NCBI GenBank assembly: GCA_947252755.1 | Contig: CAMXWV010000001.1 | Span: 310,001 to 374,000 of the forward strand | Origin: an uncultured Dermabacter sp. | GTDB taxonomy: Bacteria > Actinomycetota > Actinomycetes > Actinomycetales > Dermabacteraceae | Direction: 5' to 3' | DNA length: 64,000 nucleotides | Shown here: in pieces, positions 27,212 to 36,102 of the stretch | How the letters are laid out: each line of letters begins with the position of its first letter | Position numbering within the stretch: the first letter of the stretch is position 1 | Program-made: the position numbers and the translations under genes | The notes under the pieces: generated by a model | The model's database searches: none | Seen by the model: the letters and a program-made list of their open reading frames with translations, nothing else | What the model was told of the DNA's origin: nothing

Positions 27212-28756
27212 TCACTGGTAGGAGACGAACCAGGGCTTCGGCTCCACCTGGAACGTCTGCTCGGGGGTGAACATCGGGGTGTCCTCGTCATAGAAGTTCT
27301 TCCATGCCATGCGGATCCCCTCCGGCAGGTTCTGACGAAGAGTGTCCCACGTGGACATCTTCTCCTCCGGGGTGCCGTGCCCGTCAGCGTGCAGCACCAT
27401 GGCGAGTTCAGGCCGGGATGCATCAAGGGTTTCGCGTTCGGTGATCATGCCGAGGTGGAACTGGTGAAGGATCAGCACCTTCTGCGGCAGCTTGTTCTTC
27501 TTCACCAGGTCCGCGAGCCACGCAGTGGTGGTGTTGACCTCGGCAGCGGTGACCGTGCCGATCTGGCGCAGGTGCACCTGGTTCTTCTTCAGCCGCCACT
27601 CGGAGTCCAGCGCGAGGCCCACATGCGGCTTCTTGAGGATGTCCTCGTACAGCTTCGCCTGGGTGAGGAAGTCCGTGCGGCCTGGCTGCAAATCGAGCAC
27701 GCAGTACACACCGGCCTTGCCTGCTGCATCCACCCATTCGTTGATAAGGGCGGGGTCGATCTCCTCCGAGTAGTCACCGTCCTTGCCGGCGCTGGCGGAG
27801 GCCACGGTGGTGATGATCTCGAACGCGGGCACAATCGTGTCCCCGTCGGCGTACGGCTCATAGTCTGCGGCAAGCTGCTTGGCCAGGTCGATCGCCTCGT
27901 CCAGCGGCTGTTCACCGAGCACACCGAGGCTTGGAACTCCGGGAGATCCATACGCTGCGATCATCCGTCTCCCGGGGAATGCGAGCTGGCCGCCGCCGGG
28001 CAGCTCCGGCGCGGATGCGGCCACGGCGGCGAACTCAGCTAGCTGAGCATCATCGGCTTCGCTGCCGCCGAGGGCCAGCACACCGCTCGCGCCATCCGAG
28101 TCCTTGCCGGCGGAGGCGAGAACTGCCTTGACGGAGTCGCTGGTGGCGCGTGGATCAGCCTCCGCTGCCTCCACAATGGTGCCGCCGGCCGCGGTCACCA
28201 TCGCCTGCGCGAGGGTGCGCGCCGGGCCGTCTTCCTGGTCGATGCTGATCAGGAGCGTGACCGGCTGAGTCTGCTCGCTCACGCTCGCCTTCGGCATCTG
28301 CTTGGCAAGGTCCGCAGCCGCGGGGTCCAGCTCAACCGTCTTTGCCGACGTGTCCAGAGCGCTGAGATCAGCGCCCTGAGCGGTCACGATCTGCGTGACG
28401 CCAAGTCGTTTGAGCTCATCGGCTGCCCCGGTGGCTGAGGAGAGCAGAATCGGCACCTGCGCGGACTGCGCTGCGGGCGCGAACGCGTCCAGGGCGTCTT
28501 CAGCGGTCACGACCGCCACGGTGGCAGCGCTGAACAGCAGGCTGCTCAGCGTGGTGGACAGGGCCGCCGGGTCATCGCCGCTCAGTGCGGTGGTGGGCAC
28601 GGGCTTGTCCGCAAAGCGGATGTCCGACTTCTGATCCTTTGCCCCTGAGCCCGATCCGCTGCCGGAGGGGCCACACGCAGCCGCGATCACGCCCACACCG
28701 GTGAGCAGTCCCCCGGCAAGCACAGTGCGACGGGTTGTACGGCGAGGAGTCATCAT
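27212..28756 (-). CDS. Tat-type lipoprotein with cell-wall-binding-like domain
   Basis: Exported lipoprotein of 514 residues. The signal has twin arginines (RRTTRRTVLAGG) and ends in a lipobox AAAC, so it should be lipidated on the outer face of the membrane. A Gly/Ser linker follows. The first half has repeated ILLSSATGAADELKRLGV-like segments resembling cell-wall-binding repeat 2 modules. The second half (VYCVLDLQPG, LALDSEW, ILHQFHLGMI) looks like a TIM-barrel or glycoside-hydrolase-like fold. The ATG at 28756 was chosen for its AAAGGTG Shine-Dalgarno. This is the last core gene before the island; its upstream region borders the presumed left att site. Function unassigned. Confidence 0.75.
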   Translation of the reverse strand: MMTPRRTTRRTVLAGGLLTGVGVIAAACGPSGSGSGSGAKDQKSDIRFADKPVPTTALSGDDPAALSTTLSSLLFSAATVAVVTAEDALDAFAPAAQSAQVPILLSSATGAADELKRLGVTQIVTAQGADLSALDTSAKTVELDPAAADLAKQMPKASVSEQTQPVTLLISIDQEDGPARTLAQAMVTAAGGTIVEAAEADPRATSDSVKAVLASAGKDSDGASGVLALGGSEADDAQLAEFAAVAASAPELPGGGQLAFPGRRMIAAYGSPGVPSLGVLGEQPLDEAIDLAKQLAADYEPYADGDTIVPAFEIITTVASASAGKDGDYSEEIDPALINEWVDAAGKAGVYCVLDLQPGRTDFLTQAKLYEDILKKPHVGLALDSEWRLKKNQVHLRQIGTVTAAEVNTTTAWLADLVKKNKLPQKVLILHQFHLGMITERETLDASRPELAMVLHADGHGTPEEKMSTWDTLRQNLPEGIRMAWKNFYDEDTPMFTPEQTFQVEPKPWFVSYQ

Positions 28757-28796
28757 CGGGCGTGCACCTTTCATTGGGGAATGCCCGATGCTCTCA

Positions 28797-28820
28797 CACT
28801 CCCCTGGGCTGGGAGTGAGG
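28797..28820. other. Candidate left attachment site of the island
   Basis: A 7-bp inverted repeat (CACTCCC at 28797-28803, GGGAGTG at 28811-28817) lies just before the first island gene. Bases 28803-28820 match 14 of 18 positions of 47054-47071, where the recombinase gene enters tRNA-Val. Serine integrases use imperfect sites with short cores, so this is a plausible attL. Both segments are G-rich, however, and the match may be chance. Confidence 0.35.
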
Positions 28821-28826
28821 CGAAAA

Positions 28827-29117
28827 ATGGTGGGCGCAACGGAGCACTACGGGAACAGGCGACCACGGGTTCAGAAGCTCGTTTCCGCGTGGAATCAAGG
28901 GTCTTTCGACGATGCCGACTCCGAGGGCGAGGCTGATGACGCCCTGATCGGGGCGTCGGCGGAACCAAAGAAACGACCTCGAACACGGCTCACGGACAGC
29001 GAAGTGGACGCTATGAGAACAGCCCGTGAGCGCGGCGTCAGCGTGAACGCCATTGCGAAGCAGTTCGGGGTTCACCGTGGCACGGTGTGGGTGAAGACAC
29101 GGGCTACGAAAGACTGA
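28827..29117 (+). CDS. Recombinase-type helix-turn-helix protein
   Basis: Protein of 96 residues. The C-terminal half has LTDSEVDAMRTARERGVSV and AIAKQFGVHRGTVW, the HTH found at the end of resolvases and in small actinobacterial proteins that travel with serine recombinases. The N-terminal half (VQKLVSAWNQGSF) matches no domain I know. The ATG at 28827 was chosen as the first good start inside the island. If the island circularised, this gene would lie directly downstream of the large recombinase in the same direction, so it may be an excision or regulatory partner. It could also be a relic. Confidence 0.65.
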   Translation: MVGATEHYGNRRPRVQKLVSAWNQGSFDDADSEGEADDALIGASAEPKKRPRTRLTDSEVDAMRTARERGVSVNAIAKQFGVHRGTVWVKTRATKD

Positions 29118-29153
29118 CGAGAAGTCCCGAGCGCGAAGTCACCGTTGTAGCCT

Positions 29154-30218
29154 TCACGTCTGCGCCGACTCTTTCACTGTAGGTAGACGGCCTAGTAGGG
29201 CTTGGTACTTCTCTGCGGTATACACGGCATCGACCATCCGGTCCACGAGTTTCGGGCGATAGACGAACTGCTTGAAGGCGGGCGAGTAGAGGCAGTAGCC
29301 GTCCGATTTCGACAGCTGCTCCTTGTCACCACTCTTCGCTGGGCCGATCTGCCAGGCTTTTCGGACAACCGTGAAGTCATTGACGCTGAACTTGAAGGCG
29401 ATACGCTCCTCCACGGCCGCCGCGGCTGCCTTGGGGAGCATCTCGTCACCGTGGATCGCCTCTCGGTACTTCTCCGCCACGATCACGCTGCCGTCTTGCC
29501 CGAGGAGCGCCTGAAGTTCCTCCTCGCTGAGGTCTTCTTGTCGCACGAAGTTGAGCGCGAGGTCCGCCTCCGTCTTCGGTCCCTTCATTGGAAGCAGCAG
29601 GAGGCGGTAGGCGAATCGCTCGTCACTGCGCACCTCGTCAGGTAGGCCGACTTGGAACTCAGCGATGAAGCTTGAGACGGCCGCGGGCAGTCCGCGCCGG
29701 AGATTGCGTTGCTCCTCGTACCTCGAAGGGCTGAGCGACTGCACAAAGACTGGGAACTTTAGCTCTGAACCGAGCGTCTCGCGGGAGCCGAACCGGCGCA
29801 CAAGTTCCGCCTCGAAGTTGATGATGCAGGCGTGCGCTTCGGCGGCCGTAGCAACCAAGACCGAGTCCTGGAATCGGTGCTCGACGTGATTCCGCAGCCC
29901 GACGAAGAACTCGACGTTGGCTCTGATCGGGTCGTTGTCCTTGAACTCGTGCCTGAGGCACTGGGTCAAATCCCAGGTCTTCTTCGAGCCGTCCGGGTTT
30001 CGCTTGAAGAGGCGGCGACCGCCTGACTCGCGGTAGAAGACTTCCGCCTTGCGGCGCATCCGGTCAGCGTGGAGCAGGTTCTGCCAGGCGAGGTGGATGT
30101 GGACGATGAAGTCGCTGAAGCTGCGCCGATCACCGGGACGGTTGTAGAAGTCGATGGCGACGAGCGCCTGTCGCCGGGCCTCGTCGAGCGTGTGCCTCCA
30201 AGCGGGTGGACGGGCCAT
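29154..30218 (-). CDS. DUF3644 protein with HEPN-like motif
   Basis: Protein of 354 residues, last gene of the defence operon. The N-terminal region (ALVAIDFYNRPGDRRSF, HLAWQNLLHA) fits the DUF3644 family. Residues 109-114 (RNHVEH in GLRNHVEHRF) form an R-x4-H motif within a helical stretch, the catalytic signature of HEPN ribonucleases. The C-terminal half is unassigned. It starts 5 bp after the Shedu-type gene and is almost certainly cotranslated with it. A role as an RNase effector is inference. The family placement is from memory of its pattern and is less certain than for its neighbours. Confidence 0.65.
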   Translation of the reverse strand: MARPPAWRHTLDEARRQALVAIDFYNRPGDRRSFSDFIVHIHLAWQNLLHADRMRRKAEVFYRESGGRRLFKRNPDGSKKTWDLTQCLRHEFKDNDPIRANVEFFVGLRNHVEHRFQDSVLVATAAEAHACIINFEAELVRRFGSRETLGSELKFPVFVQSLSPSRYEEQRNLRRGLPAAVSSFIAEFQVGLPDEVRSDERFAYRLLLLPMKGPKTEADLALNFVRQEDLSEEELQALLGQDGSVIVAEKYREAIHGDEMLPKAAAAAVEERIAFKFSVNDFTVVRKAWQIGPAKSGDKEQLSKSDGYCLYSPAFKQFVYRPKLVDRMVDAVYTAEKYQALLGRLPTVKESAQT

Positions 30219-30223
30219 CGCGG

Positions 30224-31615
30224 TCAGACCTCCTCAGAAGTGGGAACCGCCGGTGCGAGGAAGTCTCGGAGGAGTCTGAGACGCTCAAGAATCTCGTCGT
30301 AGGTCACGATCGTCACGCTGCGCGAGTTCGCGCGGTACAACTCGAAGGACTTTTGTCTTGCCGGATCGCTAGCGGAGGGTGTTCGCCCAGCAACCACGAA
30401 GCAGGAGACTGCGTAGGACTCCAAGTCCCATTGACGCGAGCTTTCCTTCAGGCCGGTAAGGTTCTTCGTCAGGTTGTACGCCTGATCGAGCACCTGGGAG
30501 ACCGCGCCGTTTAGCTCCTTCGATGGGCCGAACACACCCTGGCGGTACTCACGAGCCTCCAGCAGATGAGTGGCTGGCTTCTTGATCTCCACCAGAGCAA
30601 CGTTGTTCGTGAGCGAGTTCTTGAACAGGTAGTCCGCGATCTTGTCGCCGCTTCCGGACAGTCCACGACCGCCTACGTTCGCTCCGGAGCGCACGCTGAC
30701 CATCGGGGCTCCGAAGACCTGTTGCAGCGCAAAGGCGTTGTCATCGAAGAAGGCCTGCCAGTAGGGCTCGGCCCTGCCCTGCTCCAAGGAGTCTGCGTAG
30801 GTCTCGATGAGTCGATCAAGACTGACGAGTTCGATGTCGCGCTTGAGTTGCTGGAACTTCTGGGGCGATCCCACCGCTATAGCCGCCGACTCGGAAGCAA
30901 CAGCATCAACCAGAGCATCGCGTTCATGGTTGCTCAGTTCCTCGATACCGTCGGCGGCCTTCGCAATCACGCGTGAGTCCGGGTGCCTGCCGAGCGAAAA
31001 CTCCGCCGTGGCGAGGCCAAGCGGCGCGGCCAGGTTGTTGTGAACGAAAACGTCCTTCACTCGCCCTGCTGCTCGATTCCCTCGGTCGTTGATCCGGCCA
31101 ATCTCGGCCCAGATCGCCGCGAAACGAGACAAACCAAGGTAGAACTTGGTTCCGTCGACGGTGGCGCTGCTGCCATTGGTGAAGATGATCTCGTCGCACG
31201 GAGTGCTGGCTTCGATCAGTCGAATGAGCCGGTTGCAGTCCTTAAGTAGTCCAAGTCCGTATGCGAAATGCTTCACGAACCCTGGCGGCAGCGTCTCAAA
31301 GATGAACTCCAGCTCAGAGTCCTCGTAGTAATCCTCCAGCAGTGAGGTTTCGACGGTGAGCGTGCGCACCTTCTCGTACTTCGGGCCCAGGTAGTCGCTG
31401 TGAGTCGAGAGCGTGTTGACGGGGTGCATCTTCAGGATGCCGGTCTCGGAGTTGAACTCCACGATCTTCACACCTTCAGCCAAACGCAGGTGTGCTGTGG
31501 ACTCTTCGTGCGGCAACTCAGTCGGAATGAAGTAAGCGTCGATGCACCCACCTTCGTCCGCCGCGCGGATGTCGAGGCGACCGATGTTGGTCTGGTCGTT
31601 TCCGAATCGAGCCAC
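30224..31615 (-). CDS. sduA: Shedu-type defence nuclease (DUF4263)
   Basis: Protein of 463 residues. The C-terminal domain (about 290-440) is the DUF4263 nuclease that defines SduA of the Shedu anti-phage system. GDKIADYLF supplies an acidic residue (Asp324 or Asp328). VALVEIKKP gives the Glu343-x-Lys345 pair of a PD-(D/E)XK core. The helical YRQGVFGPSKELNGAVSQVLDQAYNL contains the conserved Gln region. The N-terminal domain (about 1-280) is variable in Shedu proteins and may sense phage. Shedu is normally a single-gene system; here it is the second-last gene of a larger operon, 9 bp after the DUF499 gene and 5 bp before DUF3644. Confidence 0.82.
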   Translation of the reverse strand: MARFGNDQTNIGRLDIRAADEGGCIDAYFIPTELPHEESTAHLRLAEGVKIVEFNSETGILKMHPVNTLSTHSDYLGPKYEKVRTLTVETSLLEDYYEDSELEFIFETLPPGFVKHFAYGLGLLKDCNRLIRLIEASTPCDEIIFTNGSSATVDGTKFYLGLSRFAAIWAEIGRINDRGNRAAGRVKDVFVHNNLAAPLGLATAEFSLGRHPDSRVIAKAADGIEELSNHERDALVDAVASESAAIAVGSPQKFQQLKRDIELVSLDRLIETYADSLEQGRAEPYWQAFFDDNAFALQQVFGAPMVSVRSGANVGGRGLSGSGDKIADYLFKNSLTNNVALVEIKKPATHLLEAREYRQGVFGPSKELNGAVSQVLDQAYNLTKNLTGLKESSRQWDLESYAVSCFVVAGRTPSASDPARQKSFELYRANSRSVTIVTYDEILERLRLLRDFLAPAVPTSEEV

Positions 31616-31624
31616 CCGCGGACC

Positions 31625-34600
31625 TCAGCTCTTCTCGAAGCCGGAGCTGGGGTCGAACTTGAGGACTCGGGCGTTCTCCCCGATAGTGCGGACCTCGGAC
31701 TCGTCGAAGCCCCCGGGCTTGGTGGCCTGGATGTCGATGGTGATGTCGAGCCGCGCGCCCGCGCCGGCGAGCCGGTCGATCACTTCGCGGGTGACGTTGC
31801 CGATGTCGCGGGCGTAGCGGTCGGAGTCGATCTTCACCGATCCGAAGAACCGGGCGAGCACTGCCTCCAGCGCGGACTCGGCCTCGGACGGTTCATCGCC
31901 CTCTGCGGACGAATCGCCTGTCCATACGAAGTCAACCGGCCCGACGGGAGCGGAGTCGCCGTCGGTTGTGGAGGCGTTCATCGCAGCCTCACGTATAGCT
32001 GCGATCCGGTCAGCCTCGGCCTGCTTCTGGGCGCGCTCGGTTTCGACAAGCAGGGTGCTGTCGGTGACCTGAATCCGTGTGTTCGGGTTCGGTGCCACGA
32101 GCAGGCTACGGTAGCGACCGGTCTCGGCATCCTTGCCTGATGCGATAGCGAACCGTTCGTTGTCCACGAGCACTGCCGAGAGCGACTGTTCGATGGCACT
32201 GTCGAGTACCTCGCGTCGGACGAGGCGAGGCAGGTAGGTGTACCGGGTGAAGTAGCCCCACAGCTCGCCGACGGTGATCTCGCCTGCGTCGCGCCACAGC
32301 GCGCCGAGCTCGTGGTGCAAGGTGGCCCCGAGAATCGGGGCGCCGAAGTCGGTGACGAGCTGATCCTCACGTCCGAGCTTGGCGCTGACGCGCTCGGCCA
32401 GGGAACGTCCGCCGGAGTCGGGTACGCGGTCGGCGACAAGTTCGAACGGCTTGGTCGGATCGAACTGCTCGGGGTAGACCGCCCACACGAAGGTGTCTCG
32501 GATGCGGTCGGAGACGGTCTGATCGAGCCGGGAGACCCAGTCGTCAGTCTGCTTGCGCTGTTGCGCAGACAGGTTGAGGCTGTCGCTGGTGGCCTGGACT
32601 CGCTTCCAGCCGAGGTAGCTGCGGGTTGCGGCTTCGAGGCTCTCCAGCTCGCTCTTGTCGGCGAGCAGGAAGATCAGCATGTTGCGGTGGATGCGCTGGC
32701 TGGCACCCTTGCTCTCGATAGCGTCACGGACCCATGCATGCGCGTCCGAGTCGGCGCCGTCCTGCTTGCGACGTGCGTGTCGCGGGTGGGCGATCACCAG
32801 GCGCGTGTCTTCGAGGTCGGGGATGTCGGCGGACGACGATGGCGCGATGTGGACGCGGTCGAACACACCGCGCACGCGCTCTTCTCCTTGGAGGCGGCGG
32901 GTGATCTCGTTCCAGACCATCTCGACATCCTCACGGAGCCGCTCGGCGTAGTCGTTCGCGGTCTTAGTGACCGAGGGCTGGGTGTCGAACCAGTAGTGGC
33001 CCTGCTCTTCGTAGAAGTAGGTCGAGCGCTGCGCGAGCAATTCGACGGCGCTGCCGAAGTTCCCGACGGTGTCACCGGGAACTGCGGTGCCGAGCCAGAG
33101 GTACTGCTTGTCGAGCCCTTTGCGGGTGCTCTTGATCCGTGGTGCTGCGCCCATGAAGATCGTGCGTGCGATGCGCTGGGTGACGAAGCGCTGGCCGAGA
33201 TTGGGGCGGTCGAGGTCGATCTGCTGCGCAGTCGAGCCGGGGCCGTCGATGTCGGAGTCGATGATCGGCTTCCACTGATCTTCGAGGTACTGCGTCAGGT
33301 CCGTGTTCACGGTCGTCGCATCCAGTGGCACGTTGCCGGGCAGGATCAGCGGCGAAGCGTCGTTCGATGCCCACAGCTCGTGGACAATCGACGAGACGAG
33401 CTTCAGAACACCACGGGTGCGCTGGAACCGCTCCAGCGCCGACCAGTCCTCATACAAGCGATCCAACAGTTCGGGGTGCAGGGGGTAGGACGCGCGGATG
33501 CGCTTCTCGTAGTCGTCGTTCGGCGACGCCGCATCGCGCGGAAACAGCGCGGTGTTGTTGCGGTACAGGTTCGTGAAACTGCGCGCCACAGCCGAGATGG
33601 TCGTGAGCCCTTCGGCGTTCGGAGCCTGGAACAGACGGCGGCGGACGATCTCGAACGACTCGTCCTTGCTCGACGGCCGCCACTGATCAGCGACACGGCA
33701 GATCACGTTCTGGAGGCGTTCGAGCGCGAGCTGGCCGTTCGCGCCACCAATCTCAATGTCGCTGCCGCGCCCTTCGGTGCCGGTGTCGGAGGCCGGAATC
33801 GAGACCACGAGCATCACGCCAGGCACGGAGCGCACGATCTCGGTCAGGGACTGCGCGAAGGTGAACTGCGTCTCGAATGAGCCGGACGGGAGTTCCTTGT
33901 CCGTGACGAGCTGGCGGGCGTAGGCCACCCACTCGTCGATCAGGATCAGGGACGGCGAGTAGCGCACGATCAGGGTGCGCAGCGCTTCACCGGGGTTGGT
34001 GCCGGCGCGGTCGTCATCGGCGATCTGGTCGTAGGCTTCACGCCCACCGAGCTGCCAGGCGAGCTCGCCCCAGAGAGTGCGAACCTCGGTGCCGTCGTCC
34101 TTGATGATCGGCGACCCGGCCTTCAGGTAGGTGCCGACGAGTGCGACTCGTCGGACATCGAGTGCGCCGAGGTCGGGGTTGCCGTTCGCGGCGACGAGTT
34201 CCTGAAGCTCCTGCGGGAAGTCCTTGACTGGAGTGCCGCTGAACAGGTGGTACAGCGCCAGCATCGAGTGGGTCTTGCCACCACCGAAGTTGGTTTGCAG
34301 GTTCACCACCGGGCTCGCGCCGGCTTCGCCGTTCAGTCGGCGAAGCGCCCGCGACAGCAGGTCGCGCAAGCCCTCGGTGAGGTAGGTGCGGGTGAAGAAC
34401 TCGACCGGATCGCCGTACTCGGGGCTCGTCGCCTGCCCGGTGTGAACCAGGTGGAGGTCGGCGGCAAACTCCGATGCGGTGAACGCGCCGCGCGCCACGT
34501 CATCGTGGGGCCGGATCACCTCACGCCACGGACGCAGACCGGAGCCAGGTTCGAGCGACACCTTCGTACGCTTCACCTGCTTGCGGGTCTGATCCTCGAA

Positions 34601-35026
34601 CACCGTCCGCTGCAGATCGACGCGCAGCTTCCGCACATCCTCAGCGGAATCGACCGCACCGACCGCGTGCAACAGCCGCTCAATCGTGTCGAGCGCACGC
34701 GATGCGTCATCGGAGCTGAAGGGCTCGTTGTGCGCCCACATGTTCCGGGTCTCGCGCAGCTCGGATGCGAAGCCTTGCTGGGCGCGGGAGAGCACGTCCT
34801 TGAAGTGATAGCCCTGCTCGGTGATTGCGCGGAGCTGGACCTGCACATCGTGCTTGGTCAGCGTGCGCAGCGGCCCGCCCCGGCGCTGGGCATCCTCCTT
34901 CGCCCACGCGGCCGGCCAGTCAGCAGTCTTGTAGGCCCGCGTCATGACCTCATCGACCTCGTCCAGGAGCCCTTCGGAGAGCAGGTCGAAAGCCTTGCCC
35001 ACTCGATCTCGGTTGTTCATCGCCAT
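31625..35026 (-). CDS. DUF499 P-loop ATPase with N-terminal Swt1/HEPN-like domain
   Basis: Large ATPase, 1133 residues, of the DUF499 family that includes BREX BrxC/PglY-related proteins. Residues 1-130 form a helical Swt1-type HEPN-like domain with R94-x4-H99 (RNMWAH). Walker A is NFGGGKTHS (Lys251). Walker B is LILIDEW (Asp364/Glu365). The C-terminal 100 residues are a small alpha/beta domain after a variable linker. The ATG has a GGAGAC Shine-Dalgarno. It follows the DUF1016 nuclease gene by 65 bp, the only sizable gap within the operon apart from that after the HTH gene. It probably couples ATP hydrolysis to DNA recognition together with the methyltransferase. Confidence 0.85.
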   Translation of the reverse strand: MAMNNRDRVGKAFDLLSEGLLDEVDEVMTRAYKTADWPAAWAKEDAQRRGGPLRTLTKHDVQVQLRAITEQGYHFKDVLSRAQQGFASELRETRNMWAHNEPFSSDDASRALDTIERLLHAVGAVDSAEDVRKLRVDLQRTVFEDQTRKQVKRTKVSLEPGSGLRPWREVIRPHDDVARGAFTASEFAADLHLVHTGQATSPEYGDPVEFFTRTYLTEGLRDLLSRALRRLNGEAGASPVVNLQTNFGGGKTHSMLALYHLFSGTPVKDFPQELQELVAANGNPDLGALDVRRVALVGTYLKAGSPIIKDDGTEVRTLWGELAWQLGGREAYDQIADDDRAGTNPGEALRTLIVRYSPSLILIDEWVAYARQLVTDKELPSGSFETQFTFAQSLTEIVRSVPGVMLVVSIPASDTGTEGRGSDIEIGGANGQLALERLQNVICRVADQWRPSSKDESFEIVRRRLFQAPNAEGLTTISAVARSFTNLYRNNTALFPRDAASPNDDYEKRIRASYPLHPELLDRLYEDWSALERFQRTRGVLKLVSSIVHELWASNDASPLILPGNVPLDATTVNTDLTQYLEDQWKPIIDSDIDGPGSTAQQIDLDRPNLGQRFVTQRIARTIFMGAAPRIKSTRKGLDKQYLWLGTAVPGDTVGNFGSAVELLAQRSTYFYEEQGHYWFDTQPSVTKTANDYAERLREDVEMVWNEITRRLQGEERVRGVFDRVHIAPSSSADIPDLEDTRLVIAHPRHARRKQDGADSDAHAWVRDAIESKGASQRIHRNMLIFLLADKSELESLEAATRSYLGWKRVQATSDSLNLSAQQRKQTDDWVSRLDQTVSDRIRDTFVWAVYPEQFDPTKPFELVADRVPDSGGRSLAERVSAKLGREDQLVTDFGAPILGATLHHELGALWRDAGEITVGELWGYFTRYTYLPRLVRREVLDSAIEQSLSAVLVDNERFAIASGKDAETGRYRSLLVAPNPNTRIQVTDSTLLVETERAQKQAEADRIAAIREAAMNASTTDGDSAPVGPVDFVWTGDSSAEGDEPSEAESALEAVLARFFGSVKIDSDRYARDIGNVTREVIDRLAGAGARLDITIDIQATKPGGFDESEVRTIGENARVLKFDPSSGFEKS

Positions 35027-35091
35027 CGTTGTCTCCTAGAACCCACTACTTGCTGCCGACGAGGCTGCATCCAGCGCCGGCCAATCCCTAC

Positions 35092-36099
35092 TCAATCAAT
35101 GTCTTCTTCCGCCGCTGCGGTGAGCTGCCTCCGCGCGATCCGCTCCTGTGCCTCCCGGTAGACCGCCTGGATGCGGGCTTGGAGCTCAGCCTTCGGTGGG
35201 AGGGTCGTCCAGTACTCCGCGACGACGATGCCGTCCTTGTGCAGTTCGAGCAGCTCGATCTGGTCGCGGCTCGCCTCGGTGCACAGGATGAGGCCGATGG
35301 GCGGGTTCTCATCTGCCTGGCGTTCGTGCCGGTCTAGCCATTTCAGGTAGAAGTTCATCTGTCCCTGGTATCTCGGCTTGAACTTCCCGACCTTCAGCTC
35401 CACGGCGATCAACCGGCGCAGCGGGCGGGAGTAGAACAGCAGGTCCAGGTAGTAGTCGTCGCCGTCGAAGGTCATGCGCTTCTGGCGTTCGACAAATGCC
35501 CACCCGCGACCGACCTCCAACAGGAACGCCTCCATGTCGTGCCGCAGAGCCGCTTCGAGGTCACGCTCCAAGAAGGTGTCGGTCAGCCCGAGCATGTCCA
35601 GCAGCACCGGGTCGCGGAAGGCATCCAGCGGGACCGCCGAGCCCTCGGGAATCTGAGAGTCGGCAATCTCGCGACGCTCGAACGCCTTGCGGGAGATGGC
35701 GTAGCGCAGGTCACGGACGCTGAGGTGGCGGTCAATGATCTCCCTCACGTAGAAGGCTCGGGCGTCGTCGGTTGCGAGCGGAAACAGCTCGCGGAAGTGG
35801 GTCCAGCTAACTTGTTGCGCCAGTGATGCAACAAGTTCCTGGTCGTGCCCCGCGCGTCCTTCGCGCAGCACGGCCACGTCGATCATCCGACCGATGTACC
35901 AGTTCCGCAGCGTCAAGGTGGCGTTCACCTGCGCGGCCGCGAACGCCTGCGCCTGGTCGATCAGAGCCGACACCTGCTCTACGAGTTCGCCGCCCTCGGC
36001 GCTGACCGACTCCGCGATGGCCCGGAACGGAGTCAGGTCCGCGCCAGAGTGACGCGCAGCGGCGCCTCCGCTCTGGGCTTGATCTCGACTGCCAGACAT
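35092..36099 (-). CDS. DUF1016 (YhcG) PD-(D/E)XK nuclease
   Basis: Protein of 335 residues. The N-terminal DUF1016 helical domain starts around ELVEQVSALIDQ and includes LTLRNWYIGRMI. The C-terminal YhcG nuclease domain has YYLDLLFYSRPLRR (Asp), AVELKVGKF (Glu234-x-Lys236) and a YQGQMNFYL segment (Gln about 247) typical of the fold. Related nucleases are widespread in defence islands and mobile elements. It starts 3 bp after the DUF1156 methyltransferase stop, so it is an integral operon member. It is the best candidate for a DNA-cutting subunit of the core system. Confidence 0.85.
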   Translation of the reverse strand: MSGSRDQAQSGGAAARHSGADLTPFRAIAESVSAEGGELVEQVSALIDQAQAFAAAQVNATLTLRNWYIGRMIDVAVLREGRAGHDQELVASLAQQVSWTHFRELFPLATDDARAFYVREIIDRHLSVRDLRYAISRKAFERREIADSQIPEGSAVPLDAFRDPVLLDMLGLTDTFLERDLEAALRHDMEAFLLEVGRGWAFVERQKRMTFDGDDYYLDLLFYSRPLRRLIAVELKVGKFKPRYQGQMNFYLKWLDRHERQADENPPIGLILCTEASRDQIELLELHKDGIVVAEYWTTLPPKAELQARIQAVYREAQERIARRQLTAAAEEDID

Positions 36100-36102
36100 G
36101 AC

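Noticed and set aside
28701..28826. Longer N-terminus for the recombinase-type HTH gene
   Set aside because: The extension runs antisense through the lipoprotein start and across the presumed att site, so it is unlikely to be coding in the integrated form.
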